A DNA stretch of 64,000 nt, from positions 1 to 64,000 of the forward strand of contig JAHDMJ010000024.1 of assembly GCA_018436095.1 (NCBI GenBank), written 5' to 3'. The stretch is from Clostridia bacterium (GTDB taxonomy: Bacteria > Bacillota > Peptococcia > DRI-13 > UBA5745). Shown here in pieces: positions 17,267-25,291 of the stretch (its first letter is position 1; each line of letters opens with the position of its first letter). The notes under the pieces are model-generated. The model made no database searches. It had not been told where the DNA came from and saw only the letters and a list, made by a program, of their open reading frames with translations. The translations under genes were made by a program, and so were the position numbers.

Positions 17267-19455
17267 TCTTTGCATTAATCGGCAACCAAAACAGCGGCAA
17301 AACCACTCTGTTTAATCAGCTCACCGGAGCCAACCAGCATGTGGGCAATTTCCCCGGCGTCACTGTAGAAAAAAAAGAGGGTAAGATCCGCAAACAAAAA
17401 GATGTATTCCTCATTGATCTGCCGGGCATTTACTCCCTTTCTCCCTATACAGCCGAAGAAGTGGTTACCCGGGATTTTCTGCTCAACGATAAGCCTGACG
17501 GTATTATCAATATTGTGGACGCCACCAATATCGAACGCAACCTTTATTTGACCTTGCAGCTTATGGAATTAAATATTCCCATCATTTTGGCGCTCAATAT
17601 GATGGACGAACTGGAAAAAGGCGGCGGCTCAATCAATGTCAAAAAAATGGAGGAAGTGCTGGGTCTGCCGGTAGTGCCCATTGTCGCCAGCAAAAACCAA
17701 GGCGTAGACGAACTGGTATCCCGGGCGGTAAAAACCGTAGAAGCCGGCAATCTCAAGCCTTATCGGGATTTCTGCAAAGGCCCCTTGCACAAATGCATCC
17801 ACTCCATCAGCCATTTGCTGGAGTTTAAAGCTAAAGCCAAAAATATTCCCAGCCGCTTTGCCGCCACCAAACTGGTGGAAGGCGACCAGCCCATGCGCCA
17901 ACTCCTGGATCTGCCGGAACAGGATCTTCATATTATGGAGCATATTGTGGAGGAGATGGAAAAAGAACTGGGCACCGACCGGGAAGCCGCTTTGGCAGAT
18001 ATGCGTTATGATTTTATTGAGAACCTGGTAAGCCAGGCCGTCAATAAGCCTTTCAGCAGCCCGGAAAGAGTTCGGTCCGATCGTATCGACAGCCTGCTGA
18101 CCCACAAGTATTTGGCCATTCCTGTTTTTCTGGGGATCATGCTGGCTACTTTCTGGCTGACCTTCAACGTGGCGGGGGCCTGGCTCAGCGACTTGATGAT
18201 GGCCGGTATCGATAGCATCACTGCTGCCTTCGACGGCTGGCTCACGGAGGCTCAAGTAGCCGGCTGGATGCATTCTTTGCTGATCGACGGCGTTTTTGCC
18301 GGCGTAGGCAGCGTCCTGTCCTTCCTGCCCAATATTATGGTGTTGTTTCTCTTCCTCTCCCTTTTGGAAGACAGCGGCTACATGGCCAGGGTGGCCTTCG
18401 TTATGGACAAGCTGCTGCGCAAAATCGGTTTATCCGGCCGTTCCTTTGTTCCCATGCTCATCGGCTTCGGCTGTTCCGTGCCGGCTATTATGTCTACCAG
18501 GACCCTGGCCAGCGAGCGGGACCGGAAAATGACCATTATCCTGACTCCTTTTATCTCCTGCAGCGCCAAAATGCCGGTTTATGCCGTCTTTACTGCCGCT
18601 TTCTTTATGGATCACCGGCCCTTGATCCTTCTATCCCTTTATGTGCTGGGCATTTTGGTAGCCGTCGTCATGGGCCTGATTATGAGCCATACGATATTTA
18701 GCGGCAATCCCGTGCCTTTTGTGATGGAGCTGCCGGTATACCGGATGCCCTATGCTAAATCCGTTGTGCTCCATATGTGGGAAAAGGCCAAAGACTTTAT
18801 TACCAGGGCCTTTACAGTGATTTTCCTGGCCACGATCATTATCTGGTTTTTATCAAATTTTGATATCCGTTTTAACCTGGTTGCGGACAATGACCTGAGC
18901 CTGCTGGCGGATCTGGGCCGTCTGGCTTCCCCTGTCTTTGAGCCTTTGGGCTTCGGGGACTGGCGGGCTTCCACCGCTTTGGTCACCGGCCTTATGGCGA
19001 AAGAAACCATGATCAGTACTTTAGCCATCCTCACCGGCGCCAGCGAAAGCAATATCACCCAAAGCCTGACCCAGATGTTTACGCCGGCCTCGGCTTACGC
19101 CTTCCTCTGCTTCTCCCTGCTCTATATGCCTTGTGTGGCTGCCATGGCCGCCACCCGCCGGGAAATGGGTTCTATGGCCGTCACTGTCGGCGTCATGGCC
19201 TTTCAAACCGCCACTGCCTGGGTGGTAGCCTTCATCGTCTACCGCTTGATCGGGCTCTTTGGCCCGGCAACCGGTGTCATGAATCCGGTGGACTGGCTTT
19301 TGGCAGCAGGCTTGCTGCTTATTGTGCTTACCGTACTGGCCTATATGCGGCGGCAGAAGAAAAAGCCCTCCTGCTCAGGGGGCTGCGCCGGCTGTGCTTA
19401 TGCCGCCAATTGCAGCGCCGAAAAGAAAAAGAGCGATTCCGGCCGGTTGAAATAA
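17263..19455 (+). CDS. feoB: Ferrous iron transporter FeoB
   Basis: A 730-residue Fe2+ permease. The N-terminal G domain has G1 GNQNSGKTT (residues 7-15), DLPGIYSL and the NMMD G4 motif. The C-terminal membrane domain contains two Gate-like cores (GFGCSVPAIMSTR and PFISCSAKMPVY). The tail carries a Cys-rich CSGGCAGCAYAANC stretch found in many clostridial FeoB proteins. Imports ferrous iron, consistent with an anaerobe with heavy Fe-S demand. A terminator follows closely. Confidence 0.95.
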   Translation: MIFALIGNQNSGKTTLFNQLTGANQHVGNFPGVTVEKKEGKIRKQKDVFLIDLPGIYSLSPYTAEEVVTRDFLLNDKPDGIINIVDATNIERNLYLTLQLMELNIPIILALNMMDELEKGGGSINVKKMEEVLGLPVVPIVASKNQGVDELVSRAVKTVEAGNLKPYRDFCKGPLHKCIHSISHLLEFKAKAKNIPSRFAATKLVEGDQPMRQLLDLPEQDLHIMEHIVEEMEKELGTDREAALADMRYDFIENLVSQAVNKPFSSPERVRSDRIDSLLTHKYLAIPVFLGIMLATFWLTFNVAGAWLSDLMMAGIDSITAAFDGWLTEAQVAGWMHSLLIDGVFAGVGSVLSFLPNIMVLFLFLSLLEDSGYMARVAFVMDKLLRKIGLSGRSFVPMLIGFGCSVPAIMSTRTLASERDRKMTIILTPFISCSAKMPVYAVFTAAFFMDHRPLILLSLYVLGILVAVVMGLIMSHTIFSGNPVPFVMELPVYRMPYAKSVVLHMWEKAKDFITRAFTVIFLATIIIWFLSNFDIRFNLVADNDLSLLADLGRLASPVFEPLGFGDWRASTALVTGLMAKETMISTLAILTGASESNITQSLTQMFTPASAYAFLCFSLLYMPCVAAMAATRREMGSMAVTVGVMAFQTATAWVVAFIVYRLIGLFGPATGVMNPVDWLLAAGLLLIVLTVLAYMRRQKKKPSCSGGCAGCAYAANCSAEKKKSDSGRLK

Positions 19456-19471
19456 GGCTTCTTTAACCGAA

Positions 19472-19507
19472 AAGGACTGTCTCTTTAGTTTGAGACAGTC
19501 CTTTTTT
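19472..19507 (+). terminator. Rho-independent terminator of feoAB
   Basis: AAGGACTGTCTC (19472-19483) and GAGACAGTCCTT (19492-19503) form a perfect 12-bp stem with an 8-nt loop. T-run 19502-19507. Confidence 0.92.
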
Positions 19508-19544
19508 ATGTCCGTCAAGGGATTTCTTGCGGCTGCGGCGGAGC

Positions 19545-19800
19545 GCTACGGCCTGCCGAACGGACCCCGGCTGCTAGCCAAGCAGGCTCCCCGGCCTGCC
19601 AAACGGGCCCCGGCTGCAGGCCAAACAGGCTCCCAGGCCTGCCAAACGAGCCCCGGCTGCCGGCCAAACAGGCTCCCCGGCCTGCCAAACAGGCCCCCGG
19701 CTGCCGGCCAAACAGGCTCCCCGGCCTCCAAACAGGCCCCCGGCTGCCGGCCAAACAGGCTCCCCGGCCTCCAAACAGGCCCCCGGCTGCCGGCTGCCTC
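19545..19800. repeat. GC-rich tandem repeat, about 43-bp period
   Basis: Units built on CCGGCTGCCGGCCAAACAGG and CTCCCCGGCCTCCAAACAGG alternate about six times. Later units are nearly identical and earlier ones are degenerate. Open frames appear in all directions with Pro/Ala or Gly/Ala low complexity, so I do not annotate genes. It lies between the feoB terminator and the 3' end of the PC4-like gene. Confidence 0.85.
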
Positions 19801-19807
19801 CCGTCGG

Positions 19808-20200
19808 TCAGCCTGCCTTTTTGCTCTCTTCGAAAGCAGCAGCGGCTTTGCTCTCTTCGGCTGCCGATTTATCGGCCCCTTTATACTCAGCCCCTTTTTC
19901 CGCCAGGGCAGCTTCCTCTATATCCTGCCTGACCTCCCCGGCAACGGAGTCTGCTTCCCTTTCTTCTTCCTCCGGATCCGGCAGCTCAATCTCCATCAGA
20001 GCCTCCTGAAGAACCCGCATCTCCTTTAACGACATGGTAATGCCCCGGCTGGCCTTCTGATCCCCCGGCGACCATTCCCGCAGATCATACCTGGGTCCCC
20101 GGTTATTCCAATTAATCAGCCGCAGCTCCTTGGTCCAGCCCCGGGGAGACTCCGATAAAACTCCCAGTTTATCCAACACTTCATAAGTAATATTCGTCAT
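19808..20200 (-). CDS. YdbC/PC4-like single-stranded DNA-binding protein
   Basis: A 130-residue protein. The N-terminal about 75 residues match the PC4/p15 fold of the bacterial YdbC group (GWTKELRLINWNN, PRYDLREWSPG, RGITMSLKEM), which binds single-stranded nucleic acid as a dimer. The C-terminal about 55 residues are an acidic, Ala/Glu/Lys-rich tail not present in short YdbC proteins, likely disordered. It ends next to the GC-rich minisatellite, which may have helped extend the tail. AAAGGAGG lies upstream of the ATG. Confidence 0.8.
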   Translation of the reverse strand: MTNITYEVLDKLGVLSESPRGWTKELRLINWNNRGPRYDLREWSPGDQKASRGITMSLKEMRVLQEALMEIELPDPEEEEREADSVAGEVRQDIEEAALAEKGAEYKGADKSAAEESKAAAAFEESKKAG

Positions 20201-20316
20201 GCCGACCCTTTCCCTCCTTTAATACCCATCCTTAATTAATGTTAAATAGGCGGCCGCTCTACTCTTTAGCTTATTATAATATGGATAATTTTGGAAGTCA
20301 AGGGTCATATTGTAAA

Positions 20317-21390
20317 TTATTGGCAGTTATTTTCCTCTGTTGGAATCAGCGGTCGAATATCCACGTTAAAATTGTCTCCGGCTCGAATTAAGTCGTCAAA
20401 GAGCCCTGCAGGCAACAAAATACCTTGTTCCTTGTTTTGCTCCATCCGCCGCCAGCTTTGCTCTCCCGGCAAAAAGATATTTTCTGCACCTTTAGCCTTG
20501 GGGCTGGCTTTAATTGACCGGATATATTCGTCTACATCCTTCTTGAATTCCGCCGGATCCCGGTAGGCACTGATATCGATTGCCATATAAAGCTGGCCTG
20601 AATTTTGAGGCTTATCCGGATAGCCCATCATACTAAACACATTGACCCCGGCGCCGGCCCCGCCCAATAAGCCGGCCAGCATATCGATGACAACGGCCTG
20701 TCCATATCCTTTATAACCGCCGGCGGAAAGCAGAACGCCTTTCATTGCCTCAGCCGGGTCATCCGTAGGCACCCCTTCCCTGTCCAGGGCCCAATCCTTG
20801 GGAATTTTCTCCCCTTTGGTCAAAGCCAGAGACACCTTTCCCTGAGCTACTTGGCTGAGAGCCATGTCCAATAAAATAGGATATTCCTCCCCGGCCGGCA
20901 CATAGACGGCAAAAGGATTATTGCCTACCATAGCTTTACGGCCTCCCCAGGGCGCCATCAGCGGCGGGGTATTGGTGACGGCAATGCCGATCATGTCCTT
21001 TTGGCCGGCCAGCCAGGCGTAATAAGCCCCGGCTCCAAAATGATGGCCGTTGACCACGGATACCGTGCCAATGCCGCAAGCCGCCGCCTTCTCAATGGCT
21101 AACTCCATAGCCCGCAGGCCGCTGATCTGGCCTAAGCCGTTGTCGCCATCGATCAGAGCTGTGGCTTTTCTTTCTTTCAGCACCTTTATGTCCGGCCGGG
21201 CCTTCACCGCTCCGGTATGGAGGCGGTTGAGATACAAATGAAGCCGCATGACTCCGTGAGTATTGACGCCCCGCAGGTCAGCCTGGATCAGATTGTCCGC
21301 CACCTGCCGGCAATGTTCTTCCGTCAGCCCGGCGCCTTTTAATAAAATAACCATGATATCGTATAGCTGTTTCACTTTTATTCTTATCAA
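20317..21390 (-). CDS. Ldh family (malate/L-lactate/ureidoglycolate-type) NAD(P)-dependent dehydrogenase
   Basis: A 357-residue member of the Ldh2/MDH2 family. Visible signatures are NTHGVMRLHLY near residue 40, VVNGHHFGAGAYY near 115 and APWGGRKAMVGNNPFA near 145, with GGYKGYGQAVVIDML later. The family reduces 2-oxo acids or oxidises hydroxy acids; the substrate cannot be fixed. The start codon appears to be TTG at 21390, behind AGGGAGG. Monocistronic on the minus strand. Confidence 0.85.
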   Translation of the reverse strand: MIRIKVKQLYDIMVILLKGAGLTEEHCRQVADNLIQADLRGVNTHGVMRLHLYLNRLHTGAVKARPDIKVLKERKATALIDGDNGLGQISGLRAMELAIEKAAACGIGTVSVVNGHHFGAGAYYAWLAGQKDMIGIAVTNTPPLMAPWGGRKAMVGNNPFAVYVPAGEEYPILLDMALSQVAQGKVSLALTKGEKIPKDWALDREGVPTDDPAEAMKGVLLSAGGYKGYGQAVVIDMLAGLLGGAGAGVNVFSMMGYPDKPQNSGQLYMAIDISAYRDPAEFKKDVDEYIRSIKASPKAKGAENIFLPGEQSWRRMEQNKEQGILLPAGLFDDLIRAGDNFNVDIRPLIPTEENNCQ

Positions 21391-21852
21391 TGCCTACGCC
21401 TCCCTTTACGTGCTATTTTAACACGGCCCTGTGATTTTCGGCAAAACTTGTTTCATGCCGCCGTCTCAGACCGTCAGCCCAGATCAAGGAGGCCATAAAG
21501 CTCCCCCCATTGACGATTGTTCAAACACTAATTGTCAAGATACAACTCTGCAATGGAATAGAGAGCCGCTTTACCGCTAAGCTTTACTCTGCCGCCCTCC
21601 ATTTGGCAATAAAGGGTGCCTCCCCGCTCCGATGCCTGATAGGCTTCTTTTGGCGCAGCACCGATAGCCTGAACTATTTGCTCCGTCACGGTAACAGGCT
21701 TTAGATCAGGGCCGCAAAAGAATAAGGTATAGGAAATAAATAAAAAGGCAGGCCTTCCTCATATGTTATAATGGCACTGATTCCCTTTGCCCGCTGCCGC
21801 CGGCAAAGGGCAATTGCCTAAATAACCGGCAAAGCCGACAAGGAGGGAAAAA
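21391..21852. other. Intergenic region with a gene remnant and a possible promoter
   Basis: About 460 bp without an intact gene. It contains a PhzF-like C-terminal remnant on the minus strand (21528 to about 21720) and TATAAT at 21767-21772, a possible -10 for the downstream plus-strand hydrolase gene. No good -35 was found. Confidence 0.5.
21528..21720 (-). pseudogene. PhzF-family protein remnant (C-terminal part, internally deleted)
   Basis: Reading the minus strand to the TAG at 21530-21528 gives an open stretch with no Met or start. It ends with AYQASERGGTLYC, then RVKLSGKAALYS and ELYLDN. The pattern YQAS-RGG followed by R-V-LSGKA is the conserved C-terminus of PhzF/diaminopimelate epimerase-like isomerases. 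The preceding PVTVTEQIVQAIGAAP resembles the mid-protein helix of that family, so an internal deletion seems to join the two. A TGA closes the frame upstream. Call is from motif recall. Confidence 0.55.
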
Positions 21853-22644
21853 ATGAAGCCTGTCATTGGTGTAATTCCCAGCCTGCAACTGCTGGACGCA
21901 AGGTATTCTTATACGATGAGGCCAAATAATGCGGAAGCTATTTCGGATCAGGGCGGTCTGCCCCTGATGCTGCCTTACGCAGAGGACAGCGGGGCTTTGC
22001 AGCAGATGCTCTCCCTGGTGGACGGTATTTATTTTACCGGCGGCTGCGATATCCTACCTGCCTATTTTGGTGAGGAACCCATCAAAACCTTAGGGGGACT
22101 TTGTCCGCCCAGAGACGCCTTCGAGATTGCCCTTTACCGCTTGGCCGCGGCGGCGGATATGCCAATGTTCGGCGTTTGCCGGGGTATGCAGATCATGAAC
22201 GTGGCGGCCGGCGGCAGCATCTACCAAGACCTATACTCCCAAGTGCCGGAGGCCGGCAGCCATTCTCAGAAGGATTTGTCGGGCCAATATGCCTTTCACA
22301 CCATCCGCCTTGCTGCCGGCAGCAGAATGGCTGAAATATTAGGCGCAGATACGGTGCCGGTCAATTCTTTCCACCATGAGTCCGTCAAAGAAGCAGCGCC
22401 TGGCTATGTGGTATCGGCGGTGGCACCGGACGGCATTATTGAAGGGATGGAGAGCCGAAGCCTTACTTATTCTCTGGCGGTGCAGTGGCATCCGGAATAT
22501 ATGTATACTGCGTCGCCTCTGTTCGGCAAGCTTTATCGTTCTTTTGTGGAGGCGGCGGCGTCATACCGGGAAAAGAAAAGGACAAAAGCTCTTCCAGGCT
22601 TTTTTTGCCTTAATCAGCCTGCAGAAACAAGTCTGCCAGAATAA
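21853..22644 (+). CDS. Gamma-glutamyl-gamma-aminobutyrate hydrolase family protein (peptidase C26)
   Basis: A 263-residue class I glutamine amidotransferase-like hydrolase. The nucleophile elbow GVCRGMQIMN gives the catalytic Cys near residue 115; VQWHPE near 215 gives the His and Glu. The N-terminal YFTGGCDILP block is typical of PuuD-type enzymes, which cleave gamma-glutamyl amides. No putrescine pathway neighbours, so the substrate stays open. The start has AAGGAGGG upstream. Convergent with gdhA, sharing a terminator region. Confidence 0.85.
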   Translation: MKPVIGVIPSLQLLDARYSYTMRPNNAEAISDQGGLPLMLPYAEDSGALQQMLSLVDGIYFTGGCDILPAYFGEEPIKTLGGLCPPRDAFEIALYRLAAAADMPMFGVCRGMQIMNVAAGGSIYQDLYSQVPEAGSHSQKDLSGQYAFHTIRLAAGSRMAEILGADTVPVNSFHHESVKEAAPGYVVSAVAPDGIIEGMESRSLTYSLAVQWHPEYMYTASPLFGKLYRSFVEAAASYREKKRTKALPGFFCLNQPAETSLPE

Positions 22645-22674
22645 AGGATTTTTCGGTTAATATGCCCATCGTAC

Positions 22675-22707
22675 AAAAAAAATCCGGCTGAAACGCATTT
22701 CAGCCGG
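22675..22707 (-). terminator. Intrinsic terminator of gdhA
   Basis: CCGGCTGAAA (22684-22693) and TTTCAGCCGG (22698-22707) form a perfect 10-bp stem with a 4-nt loop. Read on the minus strand it is followed by a T-run (A-run 22675-22682 on plus). Confidence 0.9.
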
Positions 22708-22732
22708 AAAGCAACAAAGAGGTGACTAAACT

Positions 22733-24085
22733 TTAGCAGCAGCCCTGAGCCATCATGGCCTCGGCGATTTTCAGGAAGCTGGCGATATTGGCGCCGGCTA
22801 CGAAATTGCCTTCCAGACCAAACTCTTTGGCGGCAGAGGATACATTCTCATAAATATCCTTCATGATCTTCTGAAGTTTGGCATCGATCTCCTCCTCCGT
22901 CAAAGGCAGGCGGGTGGAATTTTGGCTCATTTCCATCCAGGATACGGCTACGCCGCCGGCATTGGCCGCCTTGGAGGGTGCGTATAAAATCCCGGACTCT
23001 ATAAAGTAGTAAGCAGCTTCCGCAGTGGAAGACATATTGGAACCTTCCGCCACGCATTTGCAGCCGTTTTTCACCAGAAGCTGGGCTGCTTTGATATCAA
23101 TCTCATTTTGGGTAGCGCAAGGCAGGGCAATATCGCAAGGAACGCTCCAAATGTTGCAGCAGCCCTCGGTATAGACGGAACCGGGAACTGCCTGGGCGTA
23201 TTCGGAAAGCCGGCAGCGCTTTACTTCTTTGAGGGTTTTGATGATTTCAATATCCAGGCCCTTCTCATCGTAGATGTAGCCGCAGGAGTCGCTCATGGCC
23301 ACTACCTTGGCACCCATCTCCTGGGCTTTCTCACAGGCATAAATGGCTACGTTGCCGGAGCCGGAGACCACCACGGTTTTGCCGGCAAAGCCGTCACCTT
23401 TAGCGGCCAGGGCATTAGCCGTAAAATAGCATAAGCCGTAACCGGTGGCGGACTTGCGGCCTAAAGAACCGCCGTAGGGAATACCCTTGCCGCTCATAGT
23501 GCCGTTAAACTCGTTGGTAATCCGTTTGTGCTGGCCAAAAAGGTAGCCGATTTCCCTGGCGCCTACGCCGATATCGCCGGCAGGGCCATCGGTGAACTGG
23601 CCCACATGGCGGTACAGCTCCGTCATAAAGCTTTGGCAAAACCGCATAACTTCATTATCGGATTTACCCTTGGGATCAAAGTCGGAACCGCCTTTGCCGC
23701 CGCCCATAGGCATGGTGGTCAGACAGTTCTTAAAGCATTGCTCAAAGCCCAGGAATTTAATAATCGAGGCATTAACGGAAGGATGAAAACGCAGACCGCC
23801 TTTGTAAGGTCCGATAGCGCTGTTATATTGTACACGGAAGCCCCGGTTCACCCGCATATTGCCGGCGTCATCCATCCAGGGCACCCGGAAGATGATCAGC
23901 CGTTCCGGCTCCACCAGGCGGCGGATAACGTCAGCCTTCACAATATCCGGCCGTTTTTCTACCACCGGCTCCAGAGATTCCAGGACCTCAAAGACGGCCT
24001 GCTGAAATTCCGGTTCATGGGGATCCCGCTCCATAACTTCATCAAAGATCTTCTTCAAATATTCATTTTTTAACACGCCGCTCAT
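22733..24085 (-). CDS. gdhA: NADP-type glutamate dehydrogenase
   Basis: A 450-residue hexameric glutamate dehydrogenase. Conserved segments include GPYKGGLRFHPSV, PMGGGKGGSDFDPKGKS with the catalytic lysine, GDIGVGAREIGYLFGQ and the Rossmann GSGNVAIYACEKA. Size and motifs fit the 450-residue anabolic GdhA group. Interconverts 2-oxoglutarate plus ammonia and glutamate; could reassimilate ammonia released from nicotinate by enamidase (inference). Monocistronic. Confidence 0.95.
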   Translation of the reverse strand: MSGVLKNEYLKKIFDEVMERDPHEPEFQQAVFEVLESLEPVVEKRPDIVKADVIRRLVEPERLIIFRVPWMDDAGNMRVNRGFRVQYNSAIGPYKGGLRFHPSVNASIIKFLGFEQCFKNCLTTMPMGGGKGGSDFDPKGKSDNEVMRFCQSFMTELYRHVGQFTDGPAGDIGVGAREIGYLFGQHKRITNEFNGTMSGKGIPYGGSLGRKSATGYGLCYFTANALAAKGDGFAGKTVVVSGSGNVAIYACEKAQEMGAKVVAMSDSCGYIYDEKGLDIEIIKTLKEVKRCRLSEYAQAVPGSVYTEGCCNIWSVPCDIALPCATQNEIDIKAAQLLVKNGCKCVAEGSNMSSTAEAAYYFIESGILYAPSKAANAGGVAVSWMEMSQNSTRLPLTEEEIDAKLQKIMKDIYENVSSAAKEFGLEGNFVAGANIASFLKIAEAMMAQGCC

Positions 24086-24182
24086 GATAAATCCTCCCGA
24101 CTAATTAAGAATACTGATATTATTTATGACAATGTTTATTATAACAATGGTTTTTTCCTGATAAAAGGCCTTTGGCGTATAC

Positions 24183-24214
24183 ATCTGCGTATACATCTGC
24201 GTATACAAAAACCG
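24183..24214 (+). repeat. Short 12-bp tandem repeat (about 3 copies)
   Basis: TATACATCTGCG is repeated about three times upstream of the radical SAM gene pair. No function assigned. Confidence 0.6.
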
Positions 24215-24232
24215 GCGCCAAGGCGGGATGAA

Positions 24233-24261
24233 TTGTGAAGCAGGGGGAAATGGCGTATAAT
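24233..24261 (+). promoter_or_regulatory. Probable promoter of the radical SAM gene pair
   Basis: TTGTGA (24233-24238), 17-bp spacer, perfect TATAAT (24256-24261). A long leader of about 110 bp follows before the first start codon. Confidence 0.6.
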
Positions 24262-24279
24262 TGAGTATGGGCGGAGAAT

Positions 24280-24339
24280 AAGAGCATGAGTAAACAATCG
24301 AAAAGCTTGCTTATTTGCGCAATGCTTGTTCATGCTCTT
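24280..24339 (+). promoter_or_regulatory. Leader hairpin of the radical SAM operon
   Basis: AAGAGCATGA (24280-24289) and TCATGCTCTT (24330-24339) pair perfectly, and the stem extends inward with G-U pairs. Lying between promoter and gene, it could be an attenuator or protein-binding site. No T-run follows, so it is not a plain terminator. Confidence 0.55.
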
Positions 24340-24379
24340 GTCGTAAGCTTGGATCAAAAATTTTGCTAAGGAGAACGCT

Positions 24380-25282
24380 TTGAAAATATCTTCCTTTCTG
24401 TATTTTTCAAGTTATGGACTGAAAAGCCTTTTGCTAAAGAAGAAAAGCCCTATTCTCGGCACAATCATTCTTACCGACAAATGCAATCTATCCTGCAGGC
24501 ATTGTTCGGTAAACAATATTACGGCTGTAATGCATCCCTATGCCCAGGTAAAGGCCGAGATGAAGGAGCTCTACTCCATGGGGGTGCGGATCCTGTTTTT
24601 CTGCGGCGGCGAGACTTTTATGTGGCAAGACGGAGCAAGGAATTTGCGCGACCTGGTTATTGAAGCAAAGCAGATGGGATTCTTGATTGTAAACACGGTT
24701 ACCAACGGCACGTTTCCCATTGATCTTCCGGAAGCGGATTTGATATTGCTCAGCCTGGATGGCGACAGGGCAAGGCATAACGAAATCCGCGGCGATACCT
24801 ACGATCTGATTATGCAGAACATTAAGAATGCCACAGCCGGCAATATCTGCTTTTATATGGCAATCAACAAAATTAATCAAACCGCTATCGAGGATGTAGG
24901 CAGGGCGGCCCGGCGGCTGAAAAATGTGCGGGCTGTGTCCTTCAATTTCCACACTCCCTATCCCGGCACCGCAGAGTTGGCCCTGACCAAAGAAGAAAAA
25001 AAGAATTGCTGCCAGGTCATTACAAAGATGATGGATGGCGGAGTACCCGTTTTCAATTTAAAAAGCGCATTTCCCTATCTTATCGAAAACCGTTTTCCAA
25101 CGCCCTGCCGCCAGTGTGTCGTTATGGAAAACGGGAAGCTCAGCGTCTGCGGGCGCTGCATCGAAATCGAAGGCTTGTGTGAAAAATGCGGCTACTTTTT
25201 TGTTGCCGAGTACACCCTGCTGTTTGGCGGAAATGTTAAGATTATTGCCGAGATGCTGCAAACGTATCTCCGATATATATAA
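24380..25282 (+). CDS. Radical SAM protein
   Basis: A 300-residue protein with the radical SAM CxxxCxxC at C35, C39 and C42 (CNLSCRHCS), the GGE-like motif FFCGGETFMW and a DLILLSLDGD strand. The C-terminal part holds a further cluster of about eight cysteines (CRQC, CGRC, CEKCGYFF), suggesting auxiliary Fe-S cluster(s) or metal sites as in SPASM-like enzymes. The start is TTG at 24380 behind AAGGAG. Substrate unknown; it is followed 9 bp later by a HemN-like radical SAM gene, so the two likely act in one pathway. Confidence 0.8.
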   Translation: MKISSFLYFSSYGLKSLLLKKKSPILGTIILTDKCNLSCRHCSVNNITAVMHPYAQVKAEMKELYSMGVRILFFCGGETFMWQDGARNLRDLVIEAKQMGFLIVNTVTNGTFPIDLPEADLILLSLDGDRARHNEIRGDTYDLIMQNIKNATAGNICFYMAINKINQTAIEDVGRAARRLKNVRAVSFNFHTPYPGTAELALTKEEKKNCCQVITKMMDGGVPVFNLKSAFPYLIENRFPTPCRQCVVMENGKLSVCGRCIEIEGLCEKCGYFFVAEYTLLFGGNVKIIAEMLQTYLRYI

Positions 25283-25291
25283 GGGGGAGGC

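Noticed and set aside
19490-20029. 179-residue Pro/Ala-rich plus-strand frame
   Set aside because: Starts inside the feoB terminator and consists of the GC-rich minisatellite plus antisense of the PC4-like gene.
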